This document shows positions 1 through 9,795 of a DNA stretch of 64,000 nt, piece by piece. How positions within the stretch are numbered: position 1 is the first letter of the stretch; every line of letters starts with the position of its first letter. The notes below the pieces were generated by a model. The model searched no databases, was not told the origin of the DNA, and saw only the letters and a program-made list of their open reading frames with translations. Origin of the DNA: Desulfovibrio mangrovi (lineage in GTDB: Bacteria; Desulfobacterota; Desulfovibrionia; Desulfovibrionales; Desulfovibrionaceae); NCBI RefSeq assembly GCF_026230175.1, contig NZ_CP104208.1, positions 3,348,001-3,412,000 on the forward strand. The letters are read 5' to 3'. Made by a program: the position numbers and the translations under genes.

Positions 1-58
1 GTGTTGTCGCCCATGTCAGAGTACGCTGTAATGTTAATTTAACAGACCGGAGAAATGT

Positions 59-916
59 ATGAAGAGTGTCCCCATAGAGCGTATTGCGGCATTGCAGGAA
101 CGGGGCGCATTGCTTTTGGTTGATGATCCTTATCCCATCCGGCCAGCAGCTCGCTGGGGCCATGGCAAGCCCCCTCACCCGTTTCTCGATCAGCTATTTG
201 CTACAAACCGCGATTCATACACCCCTTTCCTCAAGGATATTGTATCCATGAGGGACTGTTTTTCCGCTATACCTTTTGATGCGCCAGAAGATTCCCCCGA
301 GCCTCGCTGGAATCAGCCTTGGCTGCCTATTTTGGATGGAATGAGCATATATACGGCACTAGCTGTGCATGCCCCCAAAAGGTTCATTGAAGTGGGGTCG
401 GGAAATTCTACCAAGTTTGCGGCAAAGGCCATTTCTGACCACAAGCTCTCTACGCAGATATTTTCCATTGATCCACAGCCAAGAAGTGAGGTTGACGGCC
501 TTTGTCACCGTGCGTTGCGTTTTTCGCTTGAAACGCTGGACCTCTCATTCTTCAATCAAGTTGGTGAAGGGGATGTCGTTTTTGTTGACTGTAGCCATCG
601 GGCCTTACAGAATTCCGATGTTACGGTGTTCTTTCTGGAAGTGCTTCCTGCTCTTCCTGCAGGGTGCTATGTTGGTATCCACGATATATGTCTGCCCATG
701 GACTACCCTCCCGGGTGGGAAAGCAGGTACTACAGTGAACAGTATCTTCTGGCGTGCTCTTTGCTTTTCGGATCAGGGGCGTTCGAGATTCTGTTGCCGT
801 CATACTATGTTTCCACCACGCCTGATTTGAGTCAGGCTTTAAGCCCGCTGCAGGAGCTTCCTAATCTGAACGGACGGCCTCCCGTAGGGAGTATTTTTTG
901 GATGCGGAAAAAGTAG
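59..916 (+). CDS. Class I SAM-dependent methyltransferase-like protein
   Basis: Protein of 285 residues. The centre looks like a Rossmann-fold methyltransferase: FIEVGSGNSTKF (about 108-119) resembles the glycine-rich SAM-binding motif I, IFSIDPQPR follows as the acidic second strand, and DVVFVDCSHR (about 172-181) resembles the motif carrying the DCSH/D-x-H element of Methyltransf_24-type proteins. No signal peptide or membrane segment is seen. The ATG is preceded by GGAG with 6 nt spacing. An overlapping out-of-frame ATG lies 4 nt upstream. The N-terminal 90 residues match nothing I recognise. The substrate is unknown; related proteins are often found with glycan or secondary-metabolite genes, but no such partner is adjacent here. 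The fold is likely, the activity is inference. Confidence 0.7.
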   Translation: MKSVPIERIAALQERGALLLVDDPYPIRPAARWGHGKPPHPFLDQLFATNRDSYTPFLKDIVSMRDCFSAIPFDAPEDSPEPRWNQPWLPILDGMSIYTALAVHAPKRFIEVGSGNSTKFAAKAISDHKLSTQIFSIDPQPRSEVDGLCHRALRFSLETLDLSFFNQVGEGDVVFVDCSHRALQNSDVTVFFLEVLPALPAGCYVGIHDICLPMDYPPGWESRYYSEQYLLACSLLFGSGAFEILLPSYYVSTTPDLSQALSPLQELPNLNGRPPVGSIFWMRKK

Positions 917-1031
917 CCGCAGTCTTCGGTTGTGGCAGAATGGGGCAGAAGATGGTGCTGCCCTTTGTTCTTCCAGAAGGGGATGGGGGGGCAGACCTGT
1001 AAGGGCGCGTGGGGGGATGCTTTGAAATGCG

Positions 1032-1067
1032 AAAAAAGGACTTATGCCTTTCGGGCATAAGTCCTTT
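1032..1067 (-). terminator. Rho-independent terminator of tRNA-Arg
   Basis: A perfect 14-bp stem (AAAGGACTTATGCC, 1035-1048, with its complement at 1054-1067) and a 5-nt loop is followed on the minus strand by six T residues (complement of A 1032-1037). It lies 9 nt past the tRNA-Arg CCA end. Confidence 0.85.
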
Positions 1068-1075
1068 GTTTTCCA

Positions 1076-1152
<77 letters not shown>

Positions 1153-1164
1153 ATGGGGAAAGTT

Positions 1165-1193
1165 GTAGTAAGCGGCACGCCATGCGTTGTCAA
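1165..1193 (-). promoter_or_regulatory. Sigma-70 type promoter for tRNA-Arg
   Basis: On the minus strand TTGACA (1193-1188), a 17-bp spacer and TACTAC (1170-1165) end 12 bp before the tRNA 5' end, which fits a tRNA promoter well. Confidence 0.7.
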
Positions 1194-1642
1194 GGCAAAT
1201 CAATGCGCTGGGAATGGCGGGCATTGCGGCCGTCTGATCTGGTGGAGCGGGGGCCGGTTGCAGTGTTCCCTGTGCTGAATAATGACCAGCCGTCTTCCCC
1301 TCTCAGCGCCTTTCTCTGTATGTGGGCGTGCCTTCAATGAGACAACCTATCATGTTCTTCAGGGGGTTGTCAGTATATGTACTGAAATATGGAGACATGG
1401 CTGAATGATGTGTTTGCAGAATTGTTAAAATTGTAAAAAATTTTGTCTTCATGCATGGAGGTTCTGGCGCTTTGTAAACAATTCTGTTAAAAGCGCCGCA
1501 TCGCACGGCACGGCAAAGGGGATACGCAGGCTGTTGAAACAGGGTCCTTGCGTGGCGTGTGGCATCTTTTTTCTATTTCCACGGGCAGTTGCGGTATGGG
1601 CACATGTTAGCCGCAGAAGCACTGTCCGGGAACCGGGGACGT
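1194..1642. other. Non-coding stretch upstream of ubiX-like gene
   Basis: About 450 bp with no convincing gene. It includes an AT-rich part (about 1360-1490) and a short inverted repeat CAGTA-TATG-TACTG near 1370. It may hold the promoter for the rightward run that starts with the prenyltransferase gene; no clear promoter was assigned. Confidence 0.4.
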
Positions 1643-2209
<567 letters not shown>

Positions 2210-2233
2210 CACGCAACGAGATCAGGAGGACGC

Positions 2234-2956
2234 ATGCATACTCTGACTTGGCACGGACACTCAAATTTCCAGATCGCCACACCCAGCGCGAATATTGTCA
2301 TCGATCCGTTCTTTACCGGCAATCCGAGCGCAGGCACCCCGTGGGACGGCATTGCCAATCCCGATGCCGTGTTCGTTACCCACGACCATGGTGACCATGT
2401 GGGGCAGGCTGTGGATATCTGCAAGGCCACAGGCGCCAGACTCGGCGCCATCGTTGGCACGGCGGGAAAACTCGTTGCAGCGGGACTTCCCCAATCGCAG
2501 GTGATCAACGGCATAGGTTACAACATCGGCGGAACCGTGACTGTGGGCAAGGTGGGCGTGACCATGACGCAGGCATACCATTCCTCCGATTCCGGCGCTC
2601 CCGTGGGCTATATTCTCACACTGGACGACGGTTTCACCATCTACCATGCCGGAGACACGGGCATCTTTTCGGGCATGGAACTGTGGGGCAGGCTGTATGA
2701 GATCGATCTGGCCCTGCTGCCCATAGGCGGCGTGTTCACCATGGACGCGCGGCAGGCTGCCCTTGCCTGCTCGCTGCTCAAGTGTCGCGGTGTTGTGCCT
2801 ATGCACTGGGGCACCTTCCCCGTGCTGGAGCAGAAAACCAGCGCCTTCCGAGATGCCCTGAAGAATTTTGCGCCGGAGTGCAGACTGTTCGACATCACTC
2901 CCGGCGAAACGCTGTCGTTTTCAAAACTTGCCGAAGGCGACTGCGGCTGCGACTAA
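2234..2956 (+). CDS. UPF0173 metal-dependent hydrolase (metallo-beta-lactamase fold)
   Basis: Protein of 240 residues beginning [12 protein letters not shown], typical of the YtkL/UPF0173 family. The metal-binding signature HDHGDH is at about 56-61, with further ligands in YHAGDTG and in the MHWGTF segment near the C terminus. An AGGAGG ribosome binding site lies 4 nt before the ATG. It is a soluble cytoplasmic protein. The substrate is not known; family members are annotated only as Zn-dependent hydrolases. It sits between ubiX and a GIY-YIG gene in a tight rightward series, which gives little functional hint. Confidence 0.88.
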   Translation: MHTLTWHGHSNFQIATPSANIVIDPFFTGNPSAGTPWDGIANPDAVFVTHDHGDHVGQAVDICKATGARLGAIVGTAGKLVAAGLPQSQVINGIGYNIGGTVTVGKVGVTMTQAYHSSDSGAPVGYILTLDDGFTIYHAGDTGIFSGMELWGRLYEIDLALLPIGGVFTMDARQAALACSLLKCRGVVPMHWGTFPVLEQKTSAFRDALKNFAPECRLFDITPGETLSFSKLAEGDCGCD

Positions 2957-3005
2957 GGTCTGTGCGTGTCTGGCATCACGCGCAGTCGGAAATAACGGAA
3001 CAAAC

Positions 3006-3311
3006 ATGGCGGATGAGAAAACTTGGGTTGTCTATCTGGTGCGTTGTGCCGACATGTCGCTCTATTGCGGCATAACCACCGATCTGGAACGACGCCTTGA
3101 CGAGCACAATAGCGGCAAGGGAGCAAAATACACCCGCTCCCGTACGCCGGTAAAACTGGTCGCCAGCGCCTTGTTTCCGGACCGGAGCAGCGCCTCACGG
3201 ATGGAGTATCGTGTAAAACAGCAGCCCTCCGGGCGAAAAATCGACTTTCTGGCACGGCATGCCGGAGCCGATTCGTCCTCAGCGCTGCCAATGACTGCCG
3301 AGATCGCATAA
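3006..3311 (+). CDS. GIY-YIG domain protein (UPF0213/YhbQ-like)
   Basis: Small protein of 101 residues. WVVYLVRCADMSLYCGITTDL gives the two short strands of the GIY-YIG fold, here with VYL and YCG in place of the literal letters. R at about 30 in the LERRL helix and E in RMEYRVK occupy catalytic-type positions. The start was set at ATG 3006 because the fold starts only 6 residues later; the longer frame would extend back into the previous gene. Single-domain members of this family are stand-alone proteins of uncertain role, possibly in DNA repair. The DEAD-box gene starts 10 bp downstream. Confidence 0.85.
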   Translation: MADEKTWVVYLVRCADMSLYCGITTDLERRLDEHNSGKGAKYTRSRTPVKLVASALFPDRSSASRMEYRVKQQPSGRKIDFLARHAGADSSSALPMTAEIA

Positions 3312-3321
3312 GGAAGACACA

Positions 3322-4920
3322 ATGGAAGGCTTTTCGTTTGAAGGTGTGGAACTGTCGCAGGAAGTGCTCAAGTCCATCGAGGACATGGGGTTTGAAGAAG
3401 CATCTCCCATTCAGGCTCTGGCTATCCCGCCCATCCTGCAGGGCAAGGACATAATCGGACAGGCTCAGACCGGTACCGGCAAGACCGCCGCATTCGGTAT
3501 TCCCATTCTTGAGCGCATCAATCCCCGTGATCGCGACGTGCAGGCTATTGTGCTGTGCCCCACCCGTGAGCTGGCCATTCAGGTATCCGAAGAAATTTCC
3601 AACCTTGCCAAGCGCATGCGCGGCGTGAGCGTGCTGCCCGTATACGGCGGCCAGCCCATCGACCGTCAGTTCAAGGCGCTCAAGCGTGGTGCGCAGGTTC
3701 TGGTGGGCACGCCCGGCCGTGTCATGGACCACATGGAACGCGGCACCATCGCGCTGGACAAGGTGCTCATGGCCGTGCTGGACGAGGCGGACGAAATGCT
3801 CGACATGGGCTTCCGCGACGACATCGAGTTCATCCTTGAAAAGGTGCCCTCAACCGTTCAGACCGTATTTTTCTCCGCCACCATGCCGCCGGAAATCCTG
3901 CAGCTGGCCAAGCGTTTCCTCAAGGAGCCCGAGTTCCTCAAGGTGACCCAGAAGGTGCTCACCGTTCCCAGCATTGAGCAGATTTACTACGAGGTGCGTC
4001 CCTTCCAGAAGATGGATGCCCTGTGCCGCGTGCTGGACGTGTACAACCCCAAGCTGACCGTGGTCTTCTGTTCCACCAAGCGCGGCGTTGACGAGCTGAC
4101 CGCCAACCTGCAGGCCCGCGGCTATCAGGCCGACGGTCTGCACGGCAACCTGAACCAGACCCAGCGCGACCGCGTCATGAACCGCTTCCGCAAGGGCGGC
4201 ATCGAAATTCTCGTGGCCACGGACGTGGCTGCACGCGGTATCGACGTGGAAAACGTGGAGGCCGTGGTCAACTTTGATATTCCCAACGACGTGGAATACT
4301 ACGTGCACCGCATCGGCCGTACGGGCCGTGCTGGCCGCACCGGCCGCGCCTTCACTTTCGTTTCCCCCAAGGAATTCTGGAAGCTGCGCGACATCAAGCG
4401 CTACACCAAGGCGCGCATCGTCCAGCATCAGATTCCTTCCATCGAGGAAGTGGAAACCGCCAAGTCCGGCCAGCTGCTTGCCGAAATCCGTTCGCAGATC
4501 CAGACCGGCAACCTTGAGCGTTACATCTCCACCGTGGAGAACTTCATCGAGAGCGAATTCAACGGCGATCTCACCACCATGGAGATGGCTGCCGCCCTGC
4601 TGCGCATCATGATGAAGCGCGACCTCGGCGATGCCGTGCCGGACGAAACCGGTGGCTTCGGAGATACCGGTGCTCAGGTGGGGATGGTGCGCCTGTTCAT
4701 GAACGTGGGCCGCAAGATGCGTATCGGCGCACGCGACATCGTGGGTGCCATTGCCGGCGAAACCGGCCTGCCCGGCAAGATGATCGGCAACATCGACATC
4801 TATGACCGCTTCACATTTGTGGAAGTGCCGCAGGATTACGCACAGGAAGTGCTCGGCGTCATGAACGGCAACCAGATTCGCGGCTACCGCCTCTTCGTGG
4901 AGCCCGCCAGCCGCAAGTAA
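3322..4920 (+). CDS. deaD: DEAD-box ATP-dependent RNA helicase (DeaD/CsdA type)
   Basis: Protein of 532 residues with the full helicase motif set: Walker A AQTGTGKT (48-55), PTRELA (80-85), DEAD (154-157), SAT (185-187), then the second RecA domain with HRIGRTGRAGRTGRA. After about residue 360 comes a helical dimerisation-like region. The last 75 residues match the DbpA-type RNA-binding domain, from VRLFMNVGRK to YRLFVEP. This architecture is that of DeaD/CsdA, which unwinds structured RNA in ribosome assembly, mRNA decay and cold growth. It is the last gene of the ubiX-hydrolase-GIY-YIG run and is followed by a strong terminator. Confidence 0.95.
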   Translation: MEGFSFEGVELSQEVLKSIEDMGFEEASPIQALAIPPILQGKDIIGQAQTGTGKTAAFGIPILERINPRDRDVQAIVLCPTRELAIQVSEEISNLAKRMRGVSVLPVYGGQPIDRQFKALKRGAQVLVGTPGRVMDHMERGTIALDKVLMAVLDEADEMLDMGFRDDIEFILEKVPSTVQTVFFSATMPPEILQLAKRFLKEPEFLKVTQKVLTVPSIEQIYYEVRPFQKMDALCRVLDVYNPKLTVVFCSTKRGVDELTANLQARGYQADGLHGNLNQTQRDRVMNRFRKGGIEILVATDVAARGIDVENVEAVVNFDIPNDVEYYVHRIGRTGRAGRTGRAFTFVSPKEFWKLRDIKRYTKARIVQHQIPSIEEVETAKSGQLLAEIRSQIQTGNLERYISTVENFIESEFNGDLTTMEMAAALLRIMMKRDLGDAVPDETGGFGDTGAQVGMVRLFMNVGRKMRIGARDIVGAIAGETGLPGKMIGNIDIYDRFTFVEVPQDYAQEVLGVMNGNQIRGYRLFVEPASRK

Positions 4921-4947
4921 CGGCTGATTGCCATACGACAGCATATG

Positions 4948-4978
4948 AAAGGCCGCCCGAAGGGGCGGCCTTTATTGT
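4948..4978 (+). terminator. Rho-independent terminator after deaD
   Basis: Stem AAAGGCCGCCC (4948-4958) and GGGCGGCCTTT (4963-4973) with a GAAG tetraloop, followed by TTTATTGTTG. Confidence 0.8.
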
Positions 4979-5151
4979 TGTATAGCCTCCGGCGGGGAGG
5001 GCTCAACCCTCCACCAGGCAGCAAGCACTGCCTCATGCATTTGTGTCAGGCGGGAGACTTCTTGTTCCACTCACAATTAGCGGCTTCTCAGCGTTAAGCC
5101 CGCAGCCTCTCAATAGTTGGATTTCTCCATTACTACTGGTGAGGGGTAGCA

Positions 5152-5763
5152 TTATTTCCGGATAATAATGAACTGTTCGTTGCCGCTGTCGTGCTTCTGG
5201 CCGAAAATCTTGATGTGATAGATGCGCAGTTCGTCATCGCCTTCAGGACGGATGACGATATTTCGCGCCATCTTGCCGATGAACGCCTCGTGCCACTGCT
5301 TGCGCTTTTTAATGTCCACACGCTCTGCGAACTGGTCATCGGCATAAAAGTGGACCACGGCGTCGTGCCTGTCGCCTATGTTGTCATCTGCCAGAAACAG
5401 GATGTAATCAACGCTGGCCAGCGCCTTCAGCGGCAGGATGATGCGGGTGTCCGATCCTCCGCAACGGCTGCCGCCGATGCAGATAGGCTTCTGCGGAATG
5501 ATCTCCATGATCATGCCCGCAGCCAGATCCTTCTTGCGCTGCTCCTCACGCATGGTCGCTTCAGCCGCTGCAACGCGGGCGCGGCGCTCATCCTCCAGTC
5601 TTTGCTGTTCAAGGTCCAGCTTGGCCTGTTTTTCCCGTGCTTCCATCTGCTGCTGGGAAGACAGCCCCTGCCATTCCTCGTCTGTCATGCCGAGCGGGTT
5701 GCGGACGCAGGCGCACAGCAGGGCAGCCAAGGCTGCGAAAAGGATGAAACGGATAAATGGCAT
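5152..5763 (-). CDS. Hypothetical lipoprotein
   Basis: Protein of 203 residues that I do not recognise. The start is the ATG at 5763, preceded by AGGAGG 6 nt upstream; ten extra codons upstream lack a site. Residues 1-18 are a hydrophobic signal ending LCA-C with the lipidated cysteine at 19, so it should be membrane anchored outside the cytoplasm. Residues 45-85 are rich in E, K, R, Q and A and probably form a helix or coiled coil. The C-terminal 120 residues have alternating strands and cysteines in ICIGGSRCGG. It is a single-gene unit between deaD and the adenine deaminase gene, convergent with deaD. Confidence 0.7.
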   Translation of the reverse strand: MPFIRFILFAALAALLCACVRNPLGMTDEEWQGLSSQQQMEAREKQAKLDLEQQRLEDERRARVAAAEATMREEQRKKDLAAGMIMEIIPQKPICIGGSRCGGSDTRIILPLKALASVDYILFLADDNIGDRHDAVVHFYADDQFAERVDIKKRKQWHEAFIGKMARNIVIRPEGDDELRIYHIKIFGQKHDSGNEQFIIIRK

Positions 5764-5878
5764 GACGGGCCTCCTGATTGTCAGGGTCTTCACGGCTTAT
5801 AAGGGACAGATGCGCGGGGCGCAGCAGGCATAACAAAGAGACCCACTGTAAATACAATGGAAAACGTATAACGTGCAA

Positions 5879-5917
5879 GCGGCCGCCAACGGCGAGGTGT
5901 TCTCCGTTGGCGGCCGC
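5879..5917 (-). terminator. Large hairpin downstream of the adenine deaminase gene
   Basis: A 14-bp perfect stem GCGGCCGCCAACGG (5879-5892) with its complement (5904-5917) and an 11-nt loop. It lies 44 bp beyond the stop of ade on the minus strand. There is no long T tract, so it may be a weak terminator or a 3'-end stabiliser. Confidence 0.5.
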
Positions 5918-5960
5918 GTTATGCCTTATTCATTCAGCGTCTGGTATCTGCAGCTGGCCG

Positions 5961-7664
5961 TTATTCCTGCACCCACAAATCCACGAGCTGGAATGTGGTC
6001 ACGTCCACCAGTCCCTTATCGGTAAGTTTCAGGGCAGGAATGACAGGTAGGGCAAGGAAGGAGAGCGCGGCAAAGGGGCTGCCGAGCTTGTAGCCAAGGG
6101 TGCCGAGGGCGTCGTTGATGGCCTGCAGGCCGTCCAGAACGTCCTGCACGGGGGCGTCGCTCATGAGTCCTGCAATGGGCAGGGGCAGAGAGGCCAGCAC
6201 CTTGCCATCGTGGGCCACCGCAAGGCCGCCGCCGATGCGTACGACTTCTCGCGTGGCAACGATCATGTCTGCATCGGACATGCCGCCCACGATGAGGTTG
6301 TGGGAGTCATGCGCCACGGAACCGGCAAGGGCACCGGCCTTGAGGCCGAGACCGGTCACGAAGCCGAGCCCCACGTTGCCGGTGGCGTTGTGGCGTTCGA
6401 ACACGGCCAGCTTGGCCAGATCGCGGGTTGGGTCGGCAACTGCCTCGCCGTTGGCGATTCTTGGTTCCAGATGCTGGTCTTCCGTAATGATCTGGCCCGG
6501 AATGATGCCGATGGCGCGCAGCTTCCCCGTGTGTTCGGGAATGCGCAGGTCGTCCTCGGTCAGGCTCTTCACGTGCATGGTGTTGCCGGAGAAGGGCGCG
6601 GAGGCGGCAAAGCTGCTTTCCACCACGCGCTTGCCGTTCAGGTAGCAGTCCGCAATGGCAAAACTCTTCAGGTCGTCCAGCAGTACGAAGTCCGCGCGAT
6701 AGCCGGGGGCCACTGCGCCGCGGCGGTACAGGCCGAAGTAGCGGGCGGTGTTTATGGTGGCCATCTGCACGGCGCGTACGGGGTGCAGACCTTCCGCCAT
6801 GGCCTTGCGCAGAATGTCGTCCATGTGGCCGTTGGCCACAAGGTCGTTCACCAGCCTGTCGTCACAGACGAAGGAGGTGCGCTGGCTGTTGAAGTCGTTC
6901 AGCACGGCCATGAGCTCGTGCATGTTATGTTCCTGCGAGCCTTCGCGCACCATGAGGTGCATGCCCTTGCGCAGTTTCTCGCGGGCTTCCTCGATTGTGG
7001 AGGTTTCATGGTCGCTGGCGGGACCGCCGATGACGTAGGCATTCAGATCCTTGCCCTGCAGCAGCGGTGCGTGGCCGTCGATGACGCGGCCGCGGGCGGC
7101 TTCCAGCTTGGCGATTACGCCGGAGTCGCGGAACAGCACGCCGGGGTAGTTCATCATCTCCGCAAGGCCGAGAATGCGCTCGGGATAGCGGTCAAGAAAA
7201 TCGCGTACATGCACGTCCGTCAGCACTGCGCCGGAGGTCTCCATGTGTGTCGCGGGCACGCACGAGGGCATCATCACGAAGACGGAAAGCGGCAGATTCT
7301 CGCTTGCCGCCAGCATGTATTCAATGCCTTCCGTGCCCATGACGTTGGCTATCTCGTGCGGGTCGCAGACGACGGCGGCGGTGCCGTGTGCTGCGGCGGC
7401 CTCGGCAAAACGGGGTGGCGAGAGCAGCGTGGATTCGATGTGGATATGGCCGTCGATGAGGCCGGGCACGCAGAAGCGTCCGCCAGCGTCCACAACGGTC
7501 TTGGCTTCGTATTCCTCAAAGCCGATGATCACGCCGTCGCGCACCGCGATATGGGCGGGGTGGATTTCGCCGGAAAGCACGTTCACCAGCTGGACGTTGC
7601 GTACCAGCAGGTCGGCTGGTTCTTCGCCGCGTGCGGCGGCAATGAGCGTATTGAGTTCAGTCAT
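5961..7664 (-). CDS. ade: Adenine deaminase
   Basis: Protein of 567 residues, full length for the Ade family of amidohydrolases, which convert adenine to hypoxanthine and ammonia with a dinuclear metal centre. PGLIDGHIHIEST (about 67-79) is the metal-binding strand-1 signature. CDPHEIANVMG and GHAPLLQGKDLNAY supply other active-site histidines, and SDHETS the conserved aspartate-histidine. The C terminus contains the family-specific SVAHDSHNLIVGG. The ATG has GGGAGGG 6 nt upstream, and the upstream permease stop almost overlaps it. It is the last gene of the purine uptake cluster, so the imported base is probably adenine or an adenine-releasing nucleoside. Confidence 0.95.
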   Translation of the reverse strand: MTELNTLIAAARGEEPADLLVRNVQLVNVLSGEIHPAHIAVRDGVIIGFEEYEAKTVVDAGGRFCVPGLIDGHIHIESTLLSPPRFAEAAAAHGTAAVVCDPHEIANVMGTEGIEYMLAASENLPLSVFVMMPSCVPATHMETSGAVLTDVHVRDFLDRYPERILGLAEMMNYPGVLFRDSGVIAKLEAARGRVIDGHAPLLQGKDLNAYVIGGPASDHETSTIEEAREKLRKGMHLMVREGSQEHNMHELMAVLNDFNSQRTSFVCDDRLVNDLVANGHMDDILRKAMAEGLHPVRAVQMATINTARYFGLYRRGAVAPGYRADFVLLDDLKSFAIADCYLNGKRVVESSFAASAPFSGNTMHVKSLTEDDLRIPEHTGKLRAIGIIPGQIITEDQHLEPRIANGEAVADPTRDLAKLAVFERHNATGNVGLGFVTGLGLKAGALAGSVAHDSHNLIVGGMSDADMIVATREVVRIGGGLAVAHDGKVLASLPLPIAGLMSDAPVQDVLDGLQAINDALGTLGYKLGSPFAALSFLALPVIPALKLTDKGLVDVTTFQLVDLWVQE

Positions 7665-7666
7665 GA

Positions 7667-8596
7667 TCAGCCCTCCCGGCTGAAGGGGATGCCGAGCGCA
7701 GCCGGAGCGGCCCCGCGTCCCTGTGTACGATCAAGGCGCATCACCACGATGAGCACCAGTATTGTTGCAAGATAGGGGAACATGCGCAGCACGTTCACGG
7801 GGATGAGTTCCACGCCCGTGGCCTGGAAGAAGAACTGCAGCGCGGTCAGGCCGCCGAAGAGCAGTGCGCCGAGAAAGGCGCGGAAGGGGTACCAAGTGGC
7901 GAAGATGACCATGGCGATGGCGATCCAGCCTTGGCCCATGGTCATGTTTTCCTTCCAGCCCGGGGTGTAGGCCAGCGAGAGATATGCGCCGCCAAGGCCC
8001 GCCATGCAGCCGCCGAAGACCGTGCAGCCGTAGCGGATGGCGGCCACGTTCACGCCCACGGCGTCGGCGGAGGCGGCATCTTCGCCCACGGCGCGGATCT
8101 TCAGACCCAGACGGGTACGGAAGAGCAGCCATGCGCCCAGCGGTACGAGGATGTAGGCAAGGTAGACCAGCGGCGTCTGCTTGAAGAATATGTTGCCGAT
8201 GACCGGAATGTCGCTGAGATACGGTACCACGTAGACCTTCATGCGTAGCGCGGCCTTGCCGATGTATGCGCGGCCGAGAAAGCTGGAAAGCCCCGCGCCA
8301 AGAATGGTCAGCGCAAGGCCGGAAAGGGTCTGGTTCACGCGCAGGGTAATGGCGAAAAAGGCGTGCAGCAGGGCCAGCAGACCGCCCACGGCCATGCCGC
8401 CGAGCGTGGCCAGCACGGGGTTGCCGGTGGCGGAACCCGCAGCCACACCGGCCAGTGCGCCCATGAGCATCATGCCTTCCACGCCGAGGTTCAGCACGCC
8501 GCTGCGTTCAGCGTAGATTTCGCCCAAGGCGGCGAAGCAGACCGCCACGGAGGATTTCATGGCGATTTTGGCGATGAAGGTAATGTCGTCGAGCAT
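7667..8596 (-). CDS. ABC transporter permease, purine/nucleoside type (NupQ-like)
   Basis: Protein of 309 residues with about eight hydrophobic segments and the BPD_transp_2 fold typical of inner-membrane subunits that work with BMP-family binding proteins. GEIYAERSGVLNLGVEGMMLMGA near residues 26-48 is the family signature. It is the second permease of the cluster; the first ends 107 bp upstream. The initiator ATG is preceded by AAGGA. Downstream the stop codon abuts the adenine deaminase start, implying translational coupling. The transported solute is inferred from the neighbours to be a purine base or nucleoside. Confidence 0.88.
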   Translation of the reverse strand: MLDDITFIAKIAMKSSVAVCFAALGEIYAERSGVLNLGVEGMMLMGALAGVAAGSATGNPVLATLGGMAVGGLLALLHAFFAITLRVNQTLSGLALTILGAGLSSFLGRAYIGKAALRMKVYVVPYLSDIPVIGNIFFKQTPLVYLAYILVPLGAWLLFRTRLGLKIRAVGEDAASADAVGVNVAAIRYGCTVFGGCMAGLGGAYLSLAYTPGWKENMTMGQGWIAIAMVIFATWYPFRAFLGALLFGGLTALQFFFQATGVELIPVNVLRMFPYLATILVLIVVMRLDRTQGRGAAPAALGIPFSREG

Positions 8597-8702
8597 CTAG
8601 GTGTCCTTATTGGGAGTGTGTAGTGAGTGGGGCTTGGTGGGGCCTTTCACCGACTACAATAAGTCGTATCCAGTTATTTCTTTTGCCGCTTCAATACGGT
8701 TC

Positions 8703-9770
8703 CTACGCCGTCTTCTTGCTGGCCCATTTGATATGGTAGCGGCAGATGGTTTCGCTGAGCAGGAAGCCGAACAGTAACGCGCCTTCGAGGATGCGACTGA
8801 TGGACGAGGGCAGCTGCATGGCGGTGGCAAGCTGTTCGCCGCCCACGATGAAGATGCCGAGCAGCAGGGCGCAGAAGGGGACCAGGCGCGGTTGCAGCGC
8901 GGCGAGGCAGGCAACGATGATGCCGTCGTAGCCGTAGCCGGAGGCGAACCCTTCCTGCAGGCGGTAATGGATGGCGGCGGCTTCGCCCATGCCTGCGAGA
9001 CCGGCGAGCGCGCCGCTCATGGCCATGACCAGCAGGGTCTGGCGGGAAACGTTCAGGCCTGCGTAGGCTGCGGCCTTGGGGCCGTTGCCGATGATGCGGA
9101 CAGAGAAGCCCCATTTGGAACGGGCGAGCAGGTAGTGGAAGGCGACCACCAGCAGTAGCGCGATGATCAGGCCAAGATGGATGCGGGTATCACCGAAGCG
9201 CGGCAGCATGGCCGTCGGGGGAAAGAGCGGTGTTCCGGGGAATCCCATGCCGTCCGGGTCTCGCCACGGGCCGAAATACAGATGTTCCATCGCGATGATG
9301 GCCACGTAGTTGAGCAGCAGGGTGGTGAGTATTTCACTCACGTTGCCCCATACCCGCAGATAGGCGGGAATGAGTGCCCACAGCGCCCCGCACAGGGCAC
9401 CGCACAGAATGACGGCAGGCAGGAGCAGCGGCTGTGGTAAAACGGGGCCGAGATACATGACCGCACCCGCAGCGCCTATGCCGCCCATGACGAACTGGCC
9501 TTCGCAGCCGATGTTCCACAGCAGCATGGTGGCGCACAGGGCCACGGCAAGGCCGGTGAGCATGAGGGGAATGGCCTTGACCACCACTTCGGCAAGCCCG
9601 AAGCCGGAACCGAGCGCCCCCTTGAACATGGCCGCGTAGGCCGCAAACGGGTTGGCACCGTAACCGGCCATGACGATGGCTCCCGCCGCAAGGGCGGTGC
9701 CGAGCGCAATGGCGGCGGTGATCAGGCCCTGGTGTTTCAGGCGAGTATGACGTTTTTCAAGCAGCAGCAT
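8703..9770 (-). CDS. ABC transporter permease, purine/nucleoside type (NupP-like)
   Basis: Protein of 355 residues with roughly ten membrane segments, starting at about residue 15. The stretch LLWNIGCEGQFVMGGIGAAGA is the counterpart of the NLGVEG signature of the partner permease. Together the two form the membrane channel of a BMP-type importer. It starts 25 bp after the ATPase gene. The 107-bp gap to the next permease gene contains no convincing terminator. Confidence 0.88.
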   Translation of the reverse strand: MLLLEKRHTRLKHQGLITAAIALGTALAAGAIVMAGYGANPFAAYAAMFKGALGSGFGLAEVVVKAIPLMLTGLAVALCATMLLWNIGCEGQFVMGGIGAAGAVMYLGPVLPQPLLLPAVILCGALCGALWALIPAYLRVWGNVSEILTTLLLNYVAIIAMEHLYFGPWRDPDGMGFPGTPLFPPTAMLPRFGDTRIHLGLIIALLLVVAFHYLLARSKWGFSVRIIGNGPKAAAYAGLNVSRQTLLVMAMSGALAGLAGMGEAAAIHYRLQEGFASGYGYDGIIVACLAALQPRLVPFCALLLGIFIVGGEQLATAMQLPSSISRILEGALLFGFLLSETICRYHIKWASKKTA

Positions 9771-9795
9771 GATGTTTGCCTATGGTCTGCGAAGG

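Noticed and set aside
3850-4944. Minus-strand open frame of 364 codons opposite the DEAD-box gene
   Set aside because: It is antisense to a fully conserved helicase. The His/Ala/Val-rich translation is typical of shadows in GC-rich DNA.
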